Part shown: piece after piece, positions 9,555-24,423 of the stretch
Position numbering within the stretch: position 1 is the stretch's first letter
Layout: the number at the start of each line of letters is the position of its first letter
NCBI GenBank assembly: GCA_037043455.1
Contig: JAWPHD010010950.1
Span: 24,251-88,250, forward strand
Direction: 5' to 3'
DNA length: 64,000 nucleotides
Source of the DNA: Cyrtodaria siliqua
Lineage: Eukaryota; Mollusca; Bivalvia; Adapedonta; Hiatellidae
Translations under genes and position numbers: made by a program
The notes under the pieces: generated by a model
What the model was told of the DNA's origin: nothing
The model's database searches: none
The model's input: the letters and a program-made list of their open reading frames with translations, nothing else

Positions 9555-12304
9555 CCCTGTATCAATAGTAACAATCACAGACCCTATATCAAGAGTTACA
9601 ATCACAGACCCTATATCAAGAGTTACAATCACAGACCCTATATCAAGAGATACAATCATAGACCCTGTATCAAGAGTTACAATCACAGACCCTATATCAA
9701 GAGATACAATCATAGACCCTGTATCAAGAGTTACAATCCTAGTCTGTGTATGAAGAGTAACAACCACAGACCCTATATCAAGAGTTACAATCATAGTCCC
9801 TATATCAAGAGATACAATCATAGACCCTGTATTAATAGTTACAATCCTAGTCTGTGTATGAAGAGTAACAACCACAGACCCTATATCAAGAGTTACAATC
9901 ACAGACCCTATATCAAGAGATACAATCATAGACCCTGTATCAAGAGTTACAATCCTAGTCTGTGTATGAAGAGTAACAACCACAGACCCTATATCAAGAG
10001 TTACAATCATAGTCCCTATATCAAGAGTTACAATCCTAGTCCCTGTATCAAGAATAACAATCATAGTATCTATATCAAGAGTTACAATCATAGACCCAGT
10101 ATCAAGGGCTACAATCCTAGTCTGTGTATGAAGAGTAACAACCACAGACCCTATATCAAGAGTGACAATCATAGTCCCTCTATCAAGAGTTACAATCCTA
10201 GTCCCTGTATCAAGAATTACAATCATAGTATCTATATCAAGAGTTATAATCATAGACCTTGTATCAAGGGTTACAATCCTAGTCCCTGTATCAAGAGTAA
10301 CAATCACATCCCTATATCAAGAGTTACAATCACAGACCCTATATCGAGAGTTACAATCCTAGTCTCTGTATCAAGAGTTACAATCATAGTATCTATATCA
10401 AGAGTTACAATCATAGACCCTATATCAAGATTTACAATCCTAGTCCCTGTATCAAGAGTTACAATCATAGTATCTATAACAAGAGTTACAATCATAGACC
10501 CTTATCAAGGGTTACAATCCTAGTAACTGTATCAAGAGTAACAATCACAGACGCTATATCAACAGTTACAATCACAGACCCTATATCAAGAGTTACAATC
10601 ATAGACCCTGTATCAAGGGTTACAATCCTAGTCCTTGTATCAAGAGTAACAATCACAGACCCTGTATCATGAGTTACAATCACATACCCTATATCAAGAG
10701 TTACAATCAAAGACCCTGTATCAAGGGTTACAATCCTAGTCCCTGTATCAAGAGTAACAATCACAGACCCTATATCAAGAGTTACAATCCTAGTCCCTGC
10801 ATCAAGAGTAACAATCCTAGACCCTGTATCAAAATTTACAATCCTAGTCCCTGTATCAAGAGTAACAATCACAGACGCTTTATCAACAGTTACAATCACA
10901 GACCCTATATCAAGAGTTACAATCATAGACCCTGTATCAAGGGTTACAATCCTAGTCCCTGTATCAAGAGTAACAATCACAGACCCTGTATCAAGAGTTA
11001 CATTCCTAGTCCCTGTATCAAGAGTAACAATCACAGATCCTATATCAAGAGTTACAATCACTGACCCTATATCAAGAGTTACAATCATAGACCCTGTATC
11101 AAGGGTTACAATCCTAGTCCATGTATCAAGAGTAACAATCACAGACCCTATATCAAGAGTTACAATCACAGACCCATTATCAAGAGCTACAATCATAAAC
11201 CCTGTATCAAGGGTTACAATCCTAGTCCCTGTATCAAGAGTTACAATCCTAGTCCCTGTATCAAGAGTTACAATCTCAGATCCTGTATCAAGAGTTACAA
11301 TCATAGTCCCTGTATCAAGAGTTACAATCACATCCCTATATCAAGAGTTACAATCACAGACCCTATATCGAGAGTTACAATCCTAGTCTCTGTATCAAGA
11401 GTTACAATCATAGTATCTATATCAAGAGTTACAATCATAGACCCTATATCAAGATTTACAATCCTAGTCCCTGTATCAAGAGTTACAATCATAGTATCTA
11501 TAACAAGAGTTACAATCATAGACCCTTATCAAGGGTTACAATCCTAGTAACTGTATCAAGAGTAACAATCACAGACCCTATATCAAGAGTTACAATCATA
11601 GACCCTGTATCAAGGGTTACAATCCTAGTCCTTGTATCAAGAGTAACAATCACAGACCCTGTATCATGAGTTACAATCACATACCCTATATCAAGAGTTA
11701 CAATCAAAGACCCTGTATCAAGGGTTACAATCCTAGTCCCTGTATCAAGAGTAACAATCACAGACCCTATATCAAGAGTTACAATCCTAGTCCCTGCATC
11801 AAGAGTAACAATCCTAGACCCTGTATCAAAATTTACAATCCTAGTCCCTGTATCAAGAGTAACAATCACAGACGCTTTATCAACAGTTACAATCACAGAC
11901 CCTATATCAAGAGTTACAATCATAGACCCTGTATCAAGGGTTACAATCCTAGTCCCTGTATCAAGAGTAACAATCACAGACCCTGTATCAAGAGTTACAT
12001 TCCTAGTCCCTGTATCAAGAGTAACAATCACAGATCCTATATCAAGAGTTACAATCACTGACCCTATATCAAGAGTTACAATCATAGACCCTGTATCAAG
12101 GGTTACAATCCTAGTCCATGTATCAAGAGTAACAATCACAGACCCTATATCAAGAGTTACAATCACAGACCCATTATCAAGAGCTACAATCATAAACCCT
12201 GTATCAAGGGTTACAATCCTAGTCCCTGTATCAAGAGTTACAATCCTAGTCCCTGTATCAAGAGTTACAATCTCAGATCCTGTATCAAGAGTTACAATCA
12301 TAGT
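9555..12304 (+). repeat. Higher-order repeat, copy A (2,750 bp)
   Basis: This block recurs 2,750 bases downstream (12,305-15,054), with variant patterns matching unit for unit and no difference that I noticed. Examples of matching landmarks are 9,750/12,500, 10,304/13,054 and 10,669/13,419. Within it, 10,300-11,323 is repeated at 11,324-12,304, with the second sub-copy lacking exactly one 27-bp unit (the one with acgctatatcaacagtt at about 10,550). Confidence 0.9.
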
Positions 12305-15054
12305 CCCTGTATCAATAGTAACAATCACAGACCCTATATCAAGAGTTACAATCACAGACCCTATATCAAGAGTTACAATCACAGACCCTATATCAAGAGA
12401 TACAATCATAGACCCTGTATCAAGAGTTACAATCACAGACCCTATATCAAGAGATACAATCATAGACCCTGTATCAAGAGTTACAATCCTAGTCTGTGTA
12501 TGAAGAGTAACAACCACAGACCCTATATCAAGAGTTACAATCATAGTCCCTATATCAAGAGATACAATCATAGACCCTGTATTAATAGTTACAATCCTAG
12601 TCTGTGTATGAAGAGTAACAACCACAGACCCTATATCAAGAGTTACAATCACAGACCCTATATCAAGAGATACAATCATAGACCCTGTATCAAGAGTTAC
12701 AATCCTAGTCTGTGTATGAAGAGTAACAACCACAGACCCTATATCAAGAGTTACAATCATAGTCCCTATATCAAGAGTTACAATCCTAGTCCCTGTATCA
12801 AGAATAACAATCATAGTATCTATATCAAGAGTTACAATCATAGACCCAGTATCAAGGGCTACAATCCTAGTCTGTGTATGAAGAGTAACAACCACAGACC
12901 CTATATCAAGAGTGACAATCATAGTCCCTCTATCAAGAGTTACAATCCTAGTCCCTGTATCAAGAATTACAATCATAGTATCTATATCAAGAGTTATAAT
13001 CATAGACCTTGTATCAAGGGTTACAATCCTAGTCCCTGTATCAAGAGTAACAATCACATCCCTATATCAAGAGTTACAATCACAGACCCTATATCGAGAG
13101 TTACAATCCTAGTCTCTGTATCAAGAGTTACAATCATAGTATCTATATCAAGAGTTACAATCATAGACCCTATATCAAGATTTACAATCCTAGTCCCTGT
13201 ATCAAGAGTTACAATCATAGTATCTATAACAAGAGTTACAATCATAGACCCTTATCAAGGGTTACAATCCTAGTAACTGTATCAAGAGTAACAATCACAG
13301 ACGCTATATCAACAGTTACAATCACAGACCCTATATCAAGAGTTACAATCATAGACCCTGTATCAAGGGTTACAATCCTAGTCCTTGTATCAAGAGTAAC
13401 AATCACAGACCCTGTATCATGAGTTACAATCACATACCCTATATCAAGAGTTACAATCAAAGACCCTGTATCAAGGGTTACAATCCTAGTCCCTGTATCA
13501 AGAGTAACAATCACAGACCCTATATCAAGAGTTACAATCCTAGTCCCTGCATCAAGAGTAACAATCCTAGACCCTGTATCAAAATTTACAATCCTAGTCC
13601 CTGTATCAAGAGTAACAATCACAGACGCTTTATCAACAGTTACAATCACAGACCCTATATCAAGAGTTACAATCATAGACCCTGTATCAAGGGTTACAAT
13701 CCTAGTCCCTGTATCAAGAGTAACAATCACAGACCCTGTATCAAGAGTTACATTCCTAGTCCCTGTATCAAGAGTAACAATCACAGATCCTATATCAAGA
13801 GTTACAATCACTGACCCTATATCAAGAGTTACAATCATAGACCCTGTATCAAGGGTTACAATCCTAGTCCATGTATCAAGAGTAACAATCACAGACCCTA
13901 TATCAAGAGTTACAATCACAGACCCATTATCAAGAGCTACAATCATAAACCCTGTATCAAGGGTTACAATCCTAGTCCCTGTATCAAGAGTTACAATCCT
14001 AGTCCCTGTATCAAGAGTTACAATCTCAGATCCTGTATCAAGAGTTACAATCATAGTCCCTGTATCAAGAGTTACAATCACATCCCTATATCAAGAGTTA
14101 CAATCACAGACCCTATATCGAGAGTTACAATCCTAGTCTCTGTATCAAGAGTTACAATCATAGTATCTATATCAAGAGTTACAATCATAGACCCTATATC
14201 AAGATTTACAATCCTAGTCCCTGTATCAAGAGTTACAATCATAGTATCTATAACAAGAGTTACAATCATAGACCCTTATCAAGGGTTACAATCCTAGTAA
14301 CTGTATCAAGAGTAACAATCACAGACCCTATATCAAGAGTTACAATCATAGACCCTGTATCAAGGGTTACAATCCTAGTCCTTGTATCAAGAGTAACAAT
14401 CACAGACCCTGTATCATGAGTTACAATCACATACCCTATATCAAGAGTTACAATCAAAGACCCTGTATCAAGGGTTACAATCCTAGTCCCTGTATCAAGA
14501 GTAACAATCACAGACCCTATATCAAGAGTTACAATCCTAGTCCCTGCATCAAGAGTAACAATCCTAGACCCTGTATCAAAATTTACAATCCTAGTCCCTG
14601 TATCAAGAGTAACAATCACAGACGCTTTATCAACAGTTACAATCACAGACCCTATATCAAGAGTTACAATCATAGACCCTGTATCAAGGGTTACAATCCT
14701 AGTCCCTGTATCAAGAGTAACAATCACAGACCCTGTATCAAGAGTTACATTCCTAGTCCCTGTATCAAGAGTAACAATCACAGATCCTATATCAAGAGTT
14801 ACAATCACTGACCCTATATCAAGAGTTACAATCATAGACCCTGTATCAAGGGTTACAATCCTAGTCCATGTATCAAGAGTAACAATCACAGACCCTATAT
14901 CAAGAGTTACAATCACAGACCCATTATCAAGAGCTACAATCATAAACCCTGTATCAAGGGTTACAATCCTAGTCCCTGTATCAAGAGTTACAATCCTAGT
15001 CCCTGTATCAAGAGTTACAATCTCAGATCCTGTATCAAGAGTTACAATCATAGT
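12305..15054 (+). repeat. Higher-order repeat, copy B (2,750 bp)
   Basis: Second copy of the block at 9,555-12,304. It contains the same two sub-copies of about 1 kb (from about 13,050 and 14,074), including the same missing 27-bp unit in the second. The 1-kb duplication therefore came first and the 2,750-bp duplication followed recently. Confidence 0.9.
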
Positions 15055-18000
15055 CCCTGTATCAAGAGTTACAATCCTAGTCCTTGTATCAAGAGTTACA
15101 ATCCTAGTCCCTGTATCAAGAGTTACAATCCTAGTCCCTGTATCGAGAGTTACAATCTCAGATCCTGTATGAAGAGTTACAATCATAGACCGGGCATAAA
15201 CAGTTACAATCCTAGTCCGTGTATCAAGTGTTACAATCCTTGTCCCTGTATCAATATATACAATCAAAGTCCCTATATCAAGAGTTACAATCATAGAGCC
15301 TATATCAAGAGTTACAACCCTTGTCCTGTATCAGGAGTTACAATCATAGTCCCTATATCAAGAGTTACAATCCTTGTCCTGTAACAAGAGTTACAATCAT
15401 AGTCCCTATATCAAGAGTTACAATCATAGACCCTATATCAACAGTTACAATCCTTGTCCTGTATCAAGAGTTACAATCATCGACCCGATATCAAGAGTTA
15501 CAATCCTAGTTCCCATATCAAGAGTAACAATCATAGACCCCCATATCAAGAGTTACAGTCATAGACCCTGTATCAAGTGTTACAAGCACAGTCCCCATAT
15601 CATGACTTACAATCATAGTCCCTATATCAAGAGTTACAATCATAGAACCTATATCACGAGTTTCAATCATTGTCTCCTTATCAAGAGTTACAATCATAGA
15701 CCCCATATCAAGAGTTACAATCATAGTCCCTGTATCAAGAGTTACAAATATAGTCCCCAAGTAAAGAGTTACAATCATAGACCGTGTATCAGGAGTTACA
15801 ATCATAGTCCCCGTATCAAGAACTACAATCTTAGACCCCATATCAAGAGTTACAATCCTAGTCCCTGTATCAAACGTTACAATCATAGACCCCATATAAA
15901 GAGTTACAATCATAGTCTCCATATCAAGAGTTACAATCATAGACCCCATATAAAGAGTTACAATCATAGACCCCATATCAAGAGTTGGATTCATATACCC
16001 TATATCAAGAGTTACAATCCTAATCCTGTATCAAGAGTTACAATCATAGACCCCATATCAAGAGTTACAATCATAGACCCCATATCAAGAGTTACAATCA
16101 TAGACCCCATATCAAGAGTTACAATCATAGTCCCCATATCAAGAGTTGGATTCATATACCCTATATCAAGAGTTACAATCCTAATCCTGTATCAAGAGTT
16201 ACAATCATAGACCCCATATCAAGAGTTACAATCATAGACCCCGTATCAAGAGTTACAATCATAGTCTCCGTATTAAGAGTTACAATCATAGACCCCATAT
16301 CAAGAGTAACAATCATAGACACTGTATCAAGTATTAAAATCCTAGACATCATATCAGGAGTTAAATCCTAGTCCCAGTATCAAGTGTTACAATCATAGAC
16401 CTCATATCCAGAGTTACAATCATATACCCTATATCAAGGTTTACAATCCTAGTCCCTGTATCAAGAGTTACAATCATAGACCCCATATCAAGGTTTACAA
16501 TCATAGTCCCCATATCAAGAGTTACAATCATAGTCCCCATATCAAGAGTTACAATTCTAGTCACTGTATCAAGAGTTACAATCGTCGACTCTATATCACG
16601 GGTTTCAATCATAGTCCCTATATCAAGAGTTACAATCATAGTCCCTATATCAAGAATAACAACCATAGTCCCTATATTAAGAGTTACACACATAGTCCCT
16701 ATATCAAGAGTAACAACCATAGTCCCTGTATCAAGAGCTATAATCCTGGTCCCTGTATCAAGAGTTACAATCCAGTCCCTGTATCAAGAATTACAATCAT
16801 AGACCCTATATCAATAGTTACATTCATAGTCCCGTATCAAGAGTTACAATCATAGTTCCTATATCAAGAGATGCAATCATAGACCGAGTATCAAGAATTA
16901 CAATCATAGTCCCTACATCAATAGTTACACTCATAGTCCCGTATCAAGAGTTACAATCATAGTTCCTATATCAAGAGATACAATCATAGACCGAGTATCA
17001 AGAGTTACAATCATAGTCCCCGTATCAAGAATTACAATCATAGACCCCATATCAAGAGTTACATTTCTAATCACTGTATCAAGAATTACAATCGTCGACC
17101 CTATATCACGGGTTTCAATCATAGTCTCCATATCAAGAGTTACAATCGTAGATCCCATATCAAGAGTTACAATAATAGTACATAATTCAAGAATTACAAT
17201 TATAGTCCCCATATCAAGCGTTAATATTATAGTCCCTATATCAAGAGTTACAATCATAGGCCATATATAACGAGTTACAATCGTAGTCCCCATATCAAGA
17301 GTTACAATCATAGTCCCCATTTCAAGAGTTACAATCATAGTCCCCATTTCAAGAGTTACAATCATAGTCCCCATATCAAGAGTTACAATCATTGTCTCCA
17401 TATCAAGAGTTAGAATCATTGACCCCATATCAAGAGTTACAATCATAGTCTCTATATCAAGAGTTACAATCATAGTCCCCATATCAATAATTACAATCCT
17501 AATCCTGTATCAAGAGTTACAATCATAGACCCCATATCAAGAGTTACAATCCTGGTCTTGTATCAAGAGTTACAATCATAGTCCCTATATCAAGACTTGC
17601 AACCATAGTCCCCATATCAATAATTACAATCCTAATCCTGTATCAAGAGTTACAATCATAGACCCCATATCAAGAGTTACAATCATAGACCATATAACAA
17701 GAGTTAAAATCATAGACCCCGTATCAAGAGTTACAAATATAGTCCCCATATAAAGAGTTACAATCATAGTCTCTATATCAAGAGTTACAATCATAGGCCA
17801 TATAACAAGAGTTAAAATCATAGACCTCGTATCAAGAGTTACAATCATAGTCTCCGTATCAAAAAGTTACAATCATAGACCCCATATCAAGAGTAACAAC
17901 CATAGACACTGTATCAATAATTACAGTCATAGACTTCATATCAAGAGTTACATCCTAGTCCCAGTATCAAATGTTACAATCAGAGACCTCATATCAAGAG

Positions 18001-21000
18001 TTACTATCCTAGTCCCATATCAAGAGTGACAAGCTTAATCCCTATATCAAGAGTTACAACCATAGTTCCTATATCAAGAGTTACAATCATAGTCCCTATA
18101 TCAAGAATAACAACCATAGTCCCTATATTAAGAGTTACACACATAGTCCCTATATCAAGAGTAACAACCATAGTCCCTGTATCAAGAGCTATAATCCTGG
18201 TCCCTTTATCAAGAGTTACAATCCAGTCCCTGTATCAAGAATTACAATCATAGTCCCTATATCAATAGTTACAATCATAGTCCCGTATCAAGAGTTACAA
18301 TCATAGTTCCTATATCAAGAGATACAATCATAGACCGGGTATCAAGAATTACAATCATAGACCCCATATCAAGAGTTACAATTCTAATCACTGTATCAAG
18401 AGTTACAATCGTCGACCCTATATCACGGGTTTCAATGATAGTCTCCATATCAAGAGTTACAATCGTAGACCCCATATCAAGAGTTACAATAATAGTACAT
18501 AATTCAAGAATTACAATCATAGTCCCCATATCAAGCGATAATGTTATAGTCCCTATATCAAGTGTTACAATCATAGGCCATATATAACGAGTTTGAATCA
18601 TTGTTCACATATCAAGAGTTGCAACCATAGTCCCCATATCAAGAGTTACAATCATAGTCTCCATATCAAGAGTTAGAATCATTGACCCCATATCAAGAGT
18701 TACAATCATAGCCACCATATCATGAGTTACAAATATTATCCCCATATAAAGAGTTACAATCATAGTCTCTATATCAAGAGTTACAATCATAGTCCCTATA
18801 TCAAGAGTTACAATCCTGGTCTTGTATCAAGAGTTACAATCATAGTCCCTATATCAAGACTTGCAACCATAGTCCCCATATCAAGAATTACAATCCTAAT
18901 CCTGTATCAAGAGTTACAATCATATACCCCATATCAAGATTTACAATCATAGATCAAATAACAAGAGTTAAAATCATAGACCCCGTATCAAGAGTTACAA
19001 TCATAGTCTCCGTATCAAAAAGTTACAATCATAGACCCCATATCAAGAGTAACAATCATAGACACTGTATCAATAATTACAATCATAGACCTCATATCAA
19101 GAGTTAAATCCTAGTCCCAGTATCAAGTGTTACAATCAGAGACCTCATATCAAGAGTTACTATCCTAGTCCCTATATCAAGAGTTACAATCATAGTCCCT
19201 ATATCAAGAGTTACAATCATAGTCCCTATATCAAGAATAACAACCATAGTCCCTATATTAAGAGTTACACACATAGTCCCTATATCAAGAATAACAACCA
19301 TAGTCCCTATATCAAGAGTTAAACACACAGTCCCTATATCAAGAATAACAACCATAGTCCCTATATCAAGAGTTACACACATAGTCCCTATATCAAGAGT
19401 AACAACCATAGTCCCTGTATCAAGAGCTATAGTCCTGGTCCCTGTATCAAGAGTTACAATCCAGTCCCTGTATCAAGAATTACAATCATAGTCCCTATAT
19501 CAATAGTTACACTCATAGTCCCGTATCACGAGTTACAATCATAGTTCCTATATCAAGAGATACAATCATAGACCGTGTATCAAGAGTTACAATCATAGTC
19601 CCTATATCAAGAATAACAACCATAGTCCCTATATTAAGAGTTACACACATAGTCCCTATATCAAGAATAACAACCATAGTCCCTATATCAAGAGTTACAC
19701 ACATATTCCCTATATCAAGAGTAACAACCATAGTCCCTGTATCAAGAGCTATAGTCCTGGTCCCTGTATCAAGAGTTACAATCCAGTCCCTGTATCAAGA
19801 ATTACAATCATAGTCACTATATCAATAGTTACACTCATAGTCCCGTAACACGAGTTACAATCATAGTTCCTATATCAAGAGATACAATCATAGACCGTGT
19901 ATCAAGAGTTACAATCATAGTCCCCGTATCAAGAATTACAATCATAGACCCCATATCAAGAGATACAATCATAGACCGTGTATCACGAGTTACAATCATA
20001 GTTCCTATATCAAGAGATACAATCATAGACCGTGTATCAAGAGTTACAATCATAGTCCCGTATCACGAGTTACAATCATAGTTCCTGTATCAAGAGATAC
20101 AATCATAGACCGAGTATCAAGAGTTACAATTATAATCACTGTATCAAGAGTTACAATCGTCGACCCTATATCACGGGTTTCAATCATAGTCTGCATATCA
20201 AGAGTTACAATCGTAGACCCCATATCAAGAGTTACAATAATAGTACATAATTCAAGAATTACAATCATAGTCCCCATATCAAGCGTTAATATTATAGTCC
20301 CTATATCAAGAGTTACAATCATAGGCCATATATAACGAGTTACAATCATTGTTCACATATCAAGAGTTACAATCATAGTCCCCATATCAAGAGTTACAAT
20401 CATTGTCTCCATATCAAGAGTTAGAATCATTGACCCCATATCAAGAGTTACAATCATAGCCACCATATCAAGAGTTACAAATATTATCTCCATATAAAGA
20501 GTTACAATCATAGTCCCTATATCAAGACTTGCAACCATAGTCCCCATATCAAGAATTACAATCCTAATTCTGTATCAAGAGTTACAATCATAGACCCCAT
20601 ATCAAGATTTACAATCATAGACCAAATAACAAGAGTTACAATCATAGTCTCCGTATCAAAAAGTTGCAATCATAGACCCCATATCAAGAGTAACAATCAT
20701 AGACACTGTATCAATAATTACAATCATAGACCTCATATCAAGAGTTAAATCCTTGTCCCAGTATCAAGTGTTACAATCAGAGACTTCATATCAAGAGTTA
20801 CTATCCTAGTCCCATATCAAGAGTGACAAGCTTAATCCCTATATCAAGAGTTACAACCATAGTCCCTATATCAAGAGTTACAATCATAGTCCCTATATCA
20901 AGAATAACAACCATAGTCCCTATATCAAGAGTTACACACATAGTCCCTATATCAAGAGTAACAACCATAGTCCCTGTATCAAGAGCTATAATCCTGGTCC

Positions 21001-23782
21001 CTGTATCAAGAGTTACAATCCAGTCCCTGTATCAAGAATTACAATCATAGTCCCTATAACAATAGTTACACTCATAGTCCCGTATCAAGAGTTACACTCA
21101 TAGTTCCTATATCAAGATATACAATCATAGACCGAGTATCAAGAGTTACAATCATAGTCCCCGTATCAAGAATTACAATCATAGATCCCATATCAAGAGT
21201 TACAATTCTAATCACTGTATCAAGAGTTACAATCGTCGACCCTATATCACGGGTTTCAATCATAGTCTCCATATCAAGAGTTACAATCGTAGACCCCATA
21301 TCAAGAGTTACAATAATAGTACATAATTCAAGAATTACAATCATAGTCCCCATATCAAGCGTTAATATTATAGACCCTATATCAAGAGTTACAATCATAG
21401 ACCATATATAACGAGTTACAATCATTGTTCACATATCAAGTGTTACAATCATAGTCCCCATATCAAGAGTTACAAATATAGTCACCATATAAAGAGTTAC
21501 AATCATAGACCATATATAACGAGTTACAATCATAGTCCCCATATCAAGAGTTACAAATATAGTCACCATATAAAGAGTTACAATCATAGTCTCTATATCA
21601 AGAGTTACAATCATAGTCCCTATATCAAGAGTTACAATCATAGACCATATATAACGAGTTACAATCATAGTCCCCATATCAAGTGTTACAATCATTGTCT
21701 CAATATCAAGAGTTACAAATATAGTCACCATATAAAGAGTTACAATCATAGTCTCTATATCAAGAGTTACAATCCTGGTCTTGTGTCAAGAGTTACAATC
21801 ATAGTCCCTATATCAAGAGTTACAATCCTGGTCTTGTGTCAAGAGTTACAATCATAGTCCCTATATCAAGACTTGCAACCATAGTCACCATATCAAGAAT
21901 TACAATCCTAATCCTGTATCAAGAGTTACAATCATAGACCCCATATCAAGCGTTAATATTATAGTCCCTATATCAAGAGTTACAACTATAGGCCATATAT
22001 AACGAGTTACAATCATTGTTCACATATCAAGAGTTACAATCATAGTCCCCATATCAAGAGTTACAATCATAGTCCCCATATCAAGAGTTAGAATCATTGT
22101 CTCCATATCAAGAGTTAGAATCATTGACCCCATATCAAGAGTTACAATCATAGCCACCATATCAAGAGTTTCAAATATAGTCCCCATATAAAGAGTTACA
22201 ATCATAGTCTCTATATCAAGAGTTACAATCATAGTCCCTATATCAAGAGTTACAATAATAGTAATAATAGTACATAATTCAAGAATTACAATCATATTCC
22301 CCATATCAAGCGTTAATATTATAGTCCCTATATCAAGAGTTACAACTATAGGCCATATATAACGAGTTACAATCATTGTTCACATATCAAGAGTTACAAT
22401 CATAGTCCCCATATCAAGAGTTACAATCATAGTCCCCATATCAAGAGTTAGAATCATTGTCTCCATATCAAGAGTTAGAATCATTGACCCCATATCAAGA
22501 GTTACAATCATAGCCACCATATCAAGAGTTACAAATATAGTCCCCATATAAAGAGTTACAATCATAGTCTCTATATCAAGAGTTACAATCATAGTCCCTA
22601 TATCAAGACTTGCAATCATAGTCCCCATATCAAGAATTACAATCCTAATCCTGTTTCAAGAGTTACAATCATAGACCCCATATCAAGAGTTACAATCATA
22701 GACCATATAACAAGAGTTAAAATCATAGACCTCATATCAAGAGTTACTATCCTAGTCCTGTATCAAGAGTTACAATCTTATACCCCTTATCAAGGGTTAC
22801 AATCATAGTCCCCATATTAATAGTTACAATCATAGTTCGTGAATCAAGAGTTACAATCATAGTTCCCGTATCAAGAGTTACAATCATAGTTCCTATATCA
22901 AGATATACAATCATAGTTCCCGTATCAAGAGTTACAATCATAGTTCCTGTATCAAGAGATACAATCATAGACCCCATATCAAGAGTTAAAATCATAGTCC
23001 CCGTATCAAGAATTACAATCATAGACCCCATATCAAGAGTTACAATTCTAGTCACTGTATCAAGAGTTACAATAGTCGACCCTATAATGTGATGACCTGG
23101 TGTTTCAACATAATGATTGTATCAAGAGCAGTTATAGTTTATATGATTATCAATATTGACAGTATTGCTAGTTTTGAAGTGCCTGGTGTGGACTAGTGCT
23201 GTCTGAACAGACAATGTAAACAGAGTACATGTGACGATATGTAATCAGTTTTCGCGACTTGACACTGTTAACAGTGATAATAACTGTTGTCATAGTGTTT
23301 TCCTGCAATGGATAGTCCACTCTTATCATTAGATTATCAAAACTTAGCTTACCAGATAATTTAAGTGTTATCCAATGAAGTATTTGATGTTTTACTTTTC
23401 AAAAGTTTAGAATTGTTTCTTATGGCAGCCATGTTTGTTGCAATGCATTGTGGGAGAGTGTGTTTACATTCTATTTGCAGTCAGCATCGTCTTTCAGTTT
23501 TGAAAACTATATTTAAAATGCAAGGACAGTCAAAGGACAAACTTTTGGTATATCTTTTATTTAAATAATTAATATTGTACATGTTTAACTGTTTATATGC
23601 ATATGTTTCATTCAATCTTAGTCTGTAAATTAGGTTTTCCTATGAAGAGGGTGTGTCTAGGTTAAAGGTCATGCAACCAAAACATTGGGAGCAACCAATA
23701 TTATGGGCGATTTTGGGTTGGTTGTTTGCATCCAGAGATTCGGTCACTTTCACCCAGATTTGTGGTTGAACATTCCTGGGAG

Positions 23783-23789
23783 TATATAA
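23783..23789 (+). promoter_or_regulatory. TATA box in the LTR-like element
   Basis: The motif tatataa sits in agtatataagccc, about 540 bases before the AATAAA of the same block. This suits initiation at an R region start near 23,810. It is a prediction from sequence only. Confidence 0.45.
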
Positions 23790-24323
23790 GCCCAGTTTTC
23801 TGTCATTTTAGAAGAGGAGAAAAGTACAAAATTTAGAAAGCAGCAACTCTGTCAAATTAAAAGGAGAAAAAGGCAACTATTCTGTTGAACTGAAAGGCTA
23901 TTTTATCTGGAAAATTAAGTAAGTCTAGTGTAACATTATCTATAGCAGATTATTTAAAGTTGTTTAAATCTGTTTCCACATTGGTAACTGTAAAATAAGA
24001 TTTTTACAAGAACAGAATATTTTAAGTACAAAATACTTATCATTTGTTATGAGTAAGTCATCAGTGTTCACCTCAGTTTAATATTACGGAGTTAAAAGAC
24101 TCGCGTGTATGTTAGCGTTATTATTTTAAAGAGACTTATCTACCGTAATCAGCGAGAAAGAACATGTTTATATATTGTTAAGGCATTTTCACTGATATTA
24201 TGATATATAGTGTTGAAGGATTGAATAGCATTGCATTTGAATTCGTGAGAGTTATTGGAATATTTTATAGATATTAAAATATCTAAATGTTCATACACTA
24301 GTCATTGCTTACACCCATTTAAT

Positions 24324-24329
24324 AATAAA
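24324..24329 (+). terminator. Polyadenylation signal in the LTR-like element
   Basis: AATAAA inside an A/T-rich run (aataataaaataaa) about 95 bases before the proposed LTR end. Confidence 0.4.
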
Positions 24330-24423
24330 ATAAAATATTAATCAATCACTGATTAAGAAGATAACAAACTAGGATTTTACGAAGATTCGGTTTATATCCG
24401 CGTGTCCTGACAAGCGCACAACA

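Larger units (their letters stand above)
9239..23087 (+). repeat. 27-bp minisatellite, main left array
   Basis: The unit is 27 bases: acaatcatagtccc followed by tatatcaagagtt, with frequent variants (cctag for catag, tgtatcaag for tatatcaag, agtaac for agttac, aaccat for aatcat). All units lie in one orientation. Roughly 510 units fit here. Zones differ in their dominant variant: 9.2-15.2 kb is rich in tcctagtccctgtatc, and 15.5-23 kb in catagtccccatatc. Because 27 is divisible by three and the unit has no stop in two + frames and one - frame, long open frames of up to 513 codons appear. They are not supported as genes. Confidence 0.97.
23088..24423 (+). mobile_element. Probable solo LTR inserted in the minisatellite
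   Basis: A 1,336-bp non-repeat block starts TGTGATGACC and ends GCGCACAACA, matching the TG...CA ends of LTRs. A TATA box (gtatataag, 23,783-23,789) and an AATAAA (24,324-24,329) are spaced as in an LTR promoter and polyadenylation region. The empty site is visible in the right arm near 37,670, where the cctatatcacggg context is uninterrupted. No clean target-site duplication is found, so the flanks may have been altered by recombination. A short open frame (23,365-23,568) shows no known motif. A 5'-truncated or other element is possible. Confidence 0.55.

Noticed and set aside
23365..23568. 67-codon open frame inside the LTR-like block
   Set aside because: It has no recognisable motif, lies upstream of the TATA box of the LTR, and is of a length expected by chance.
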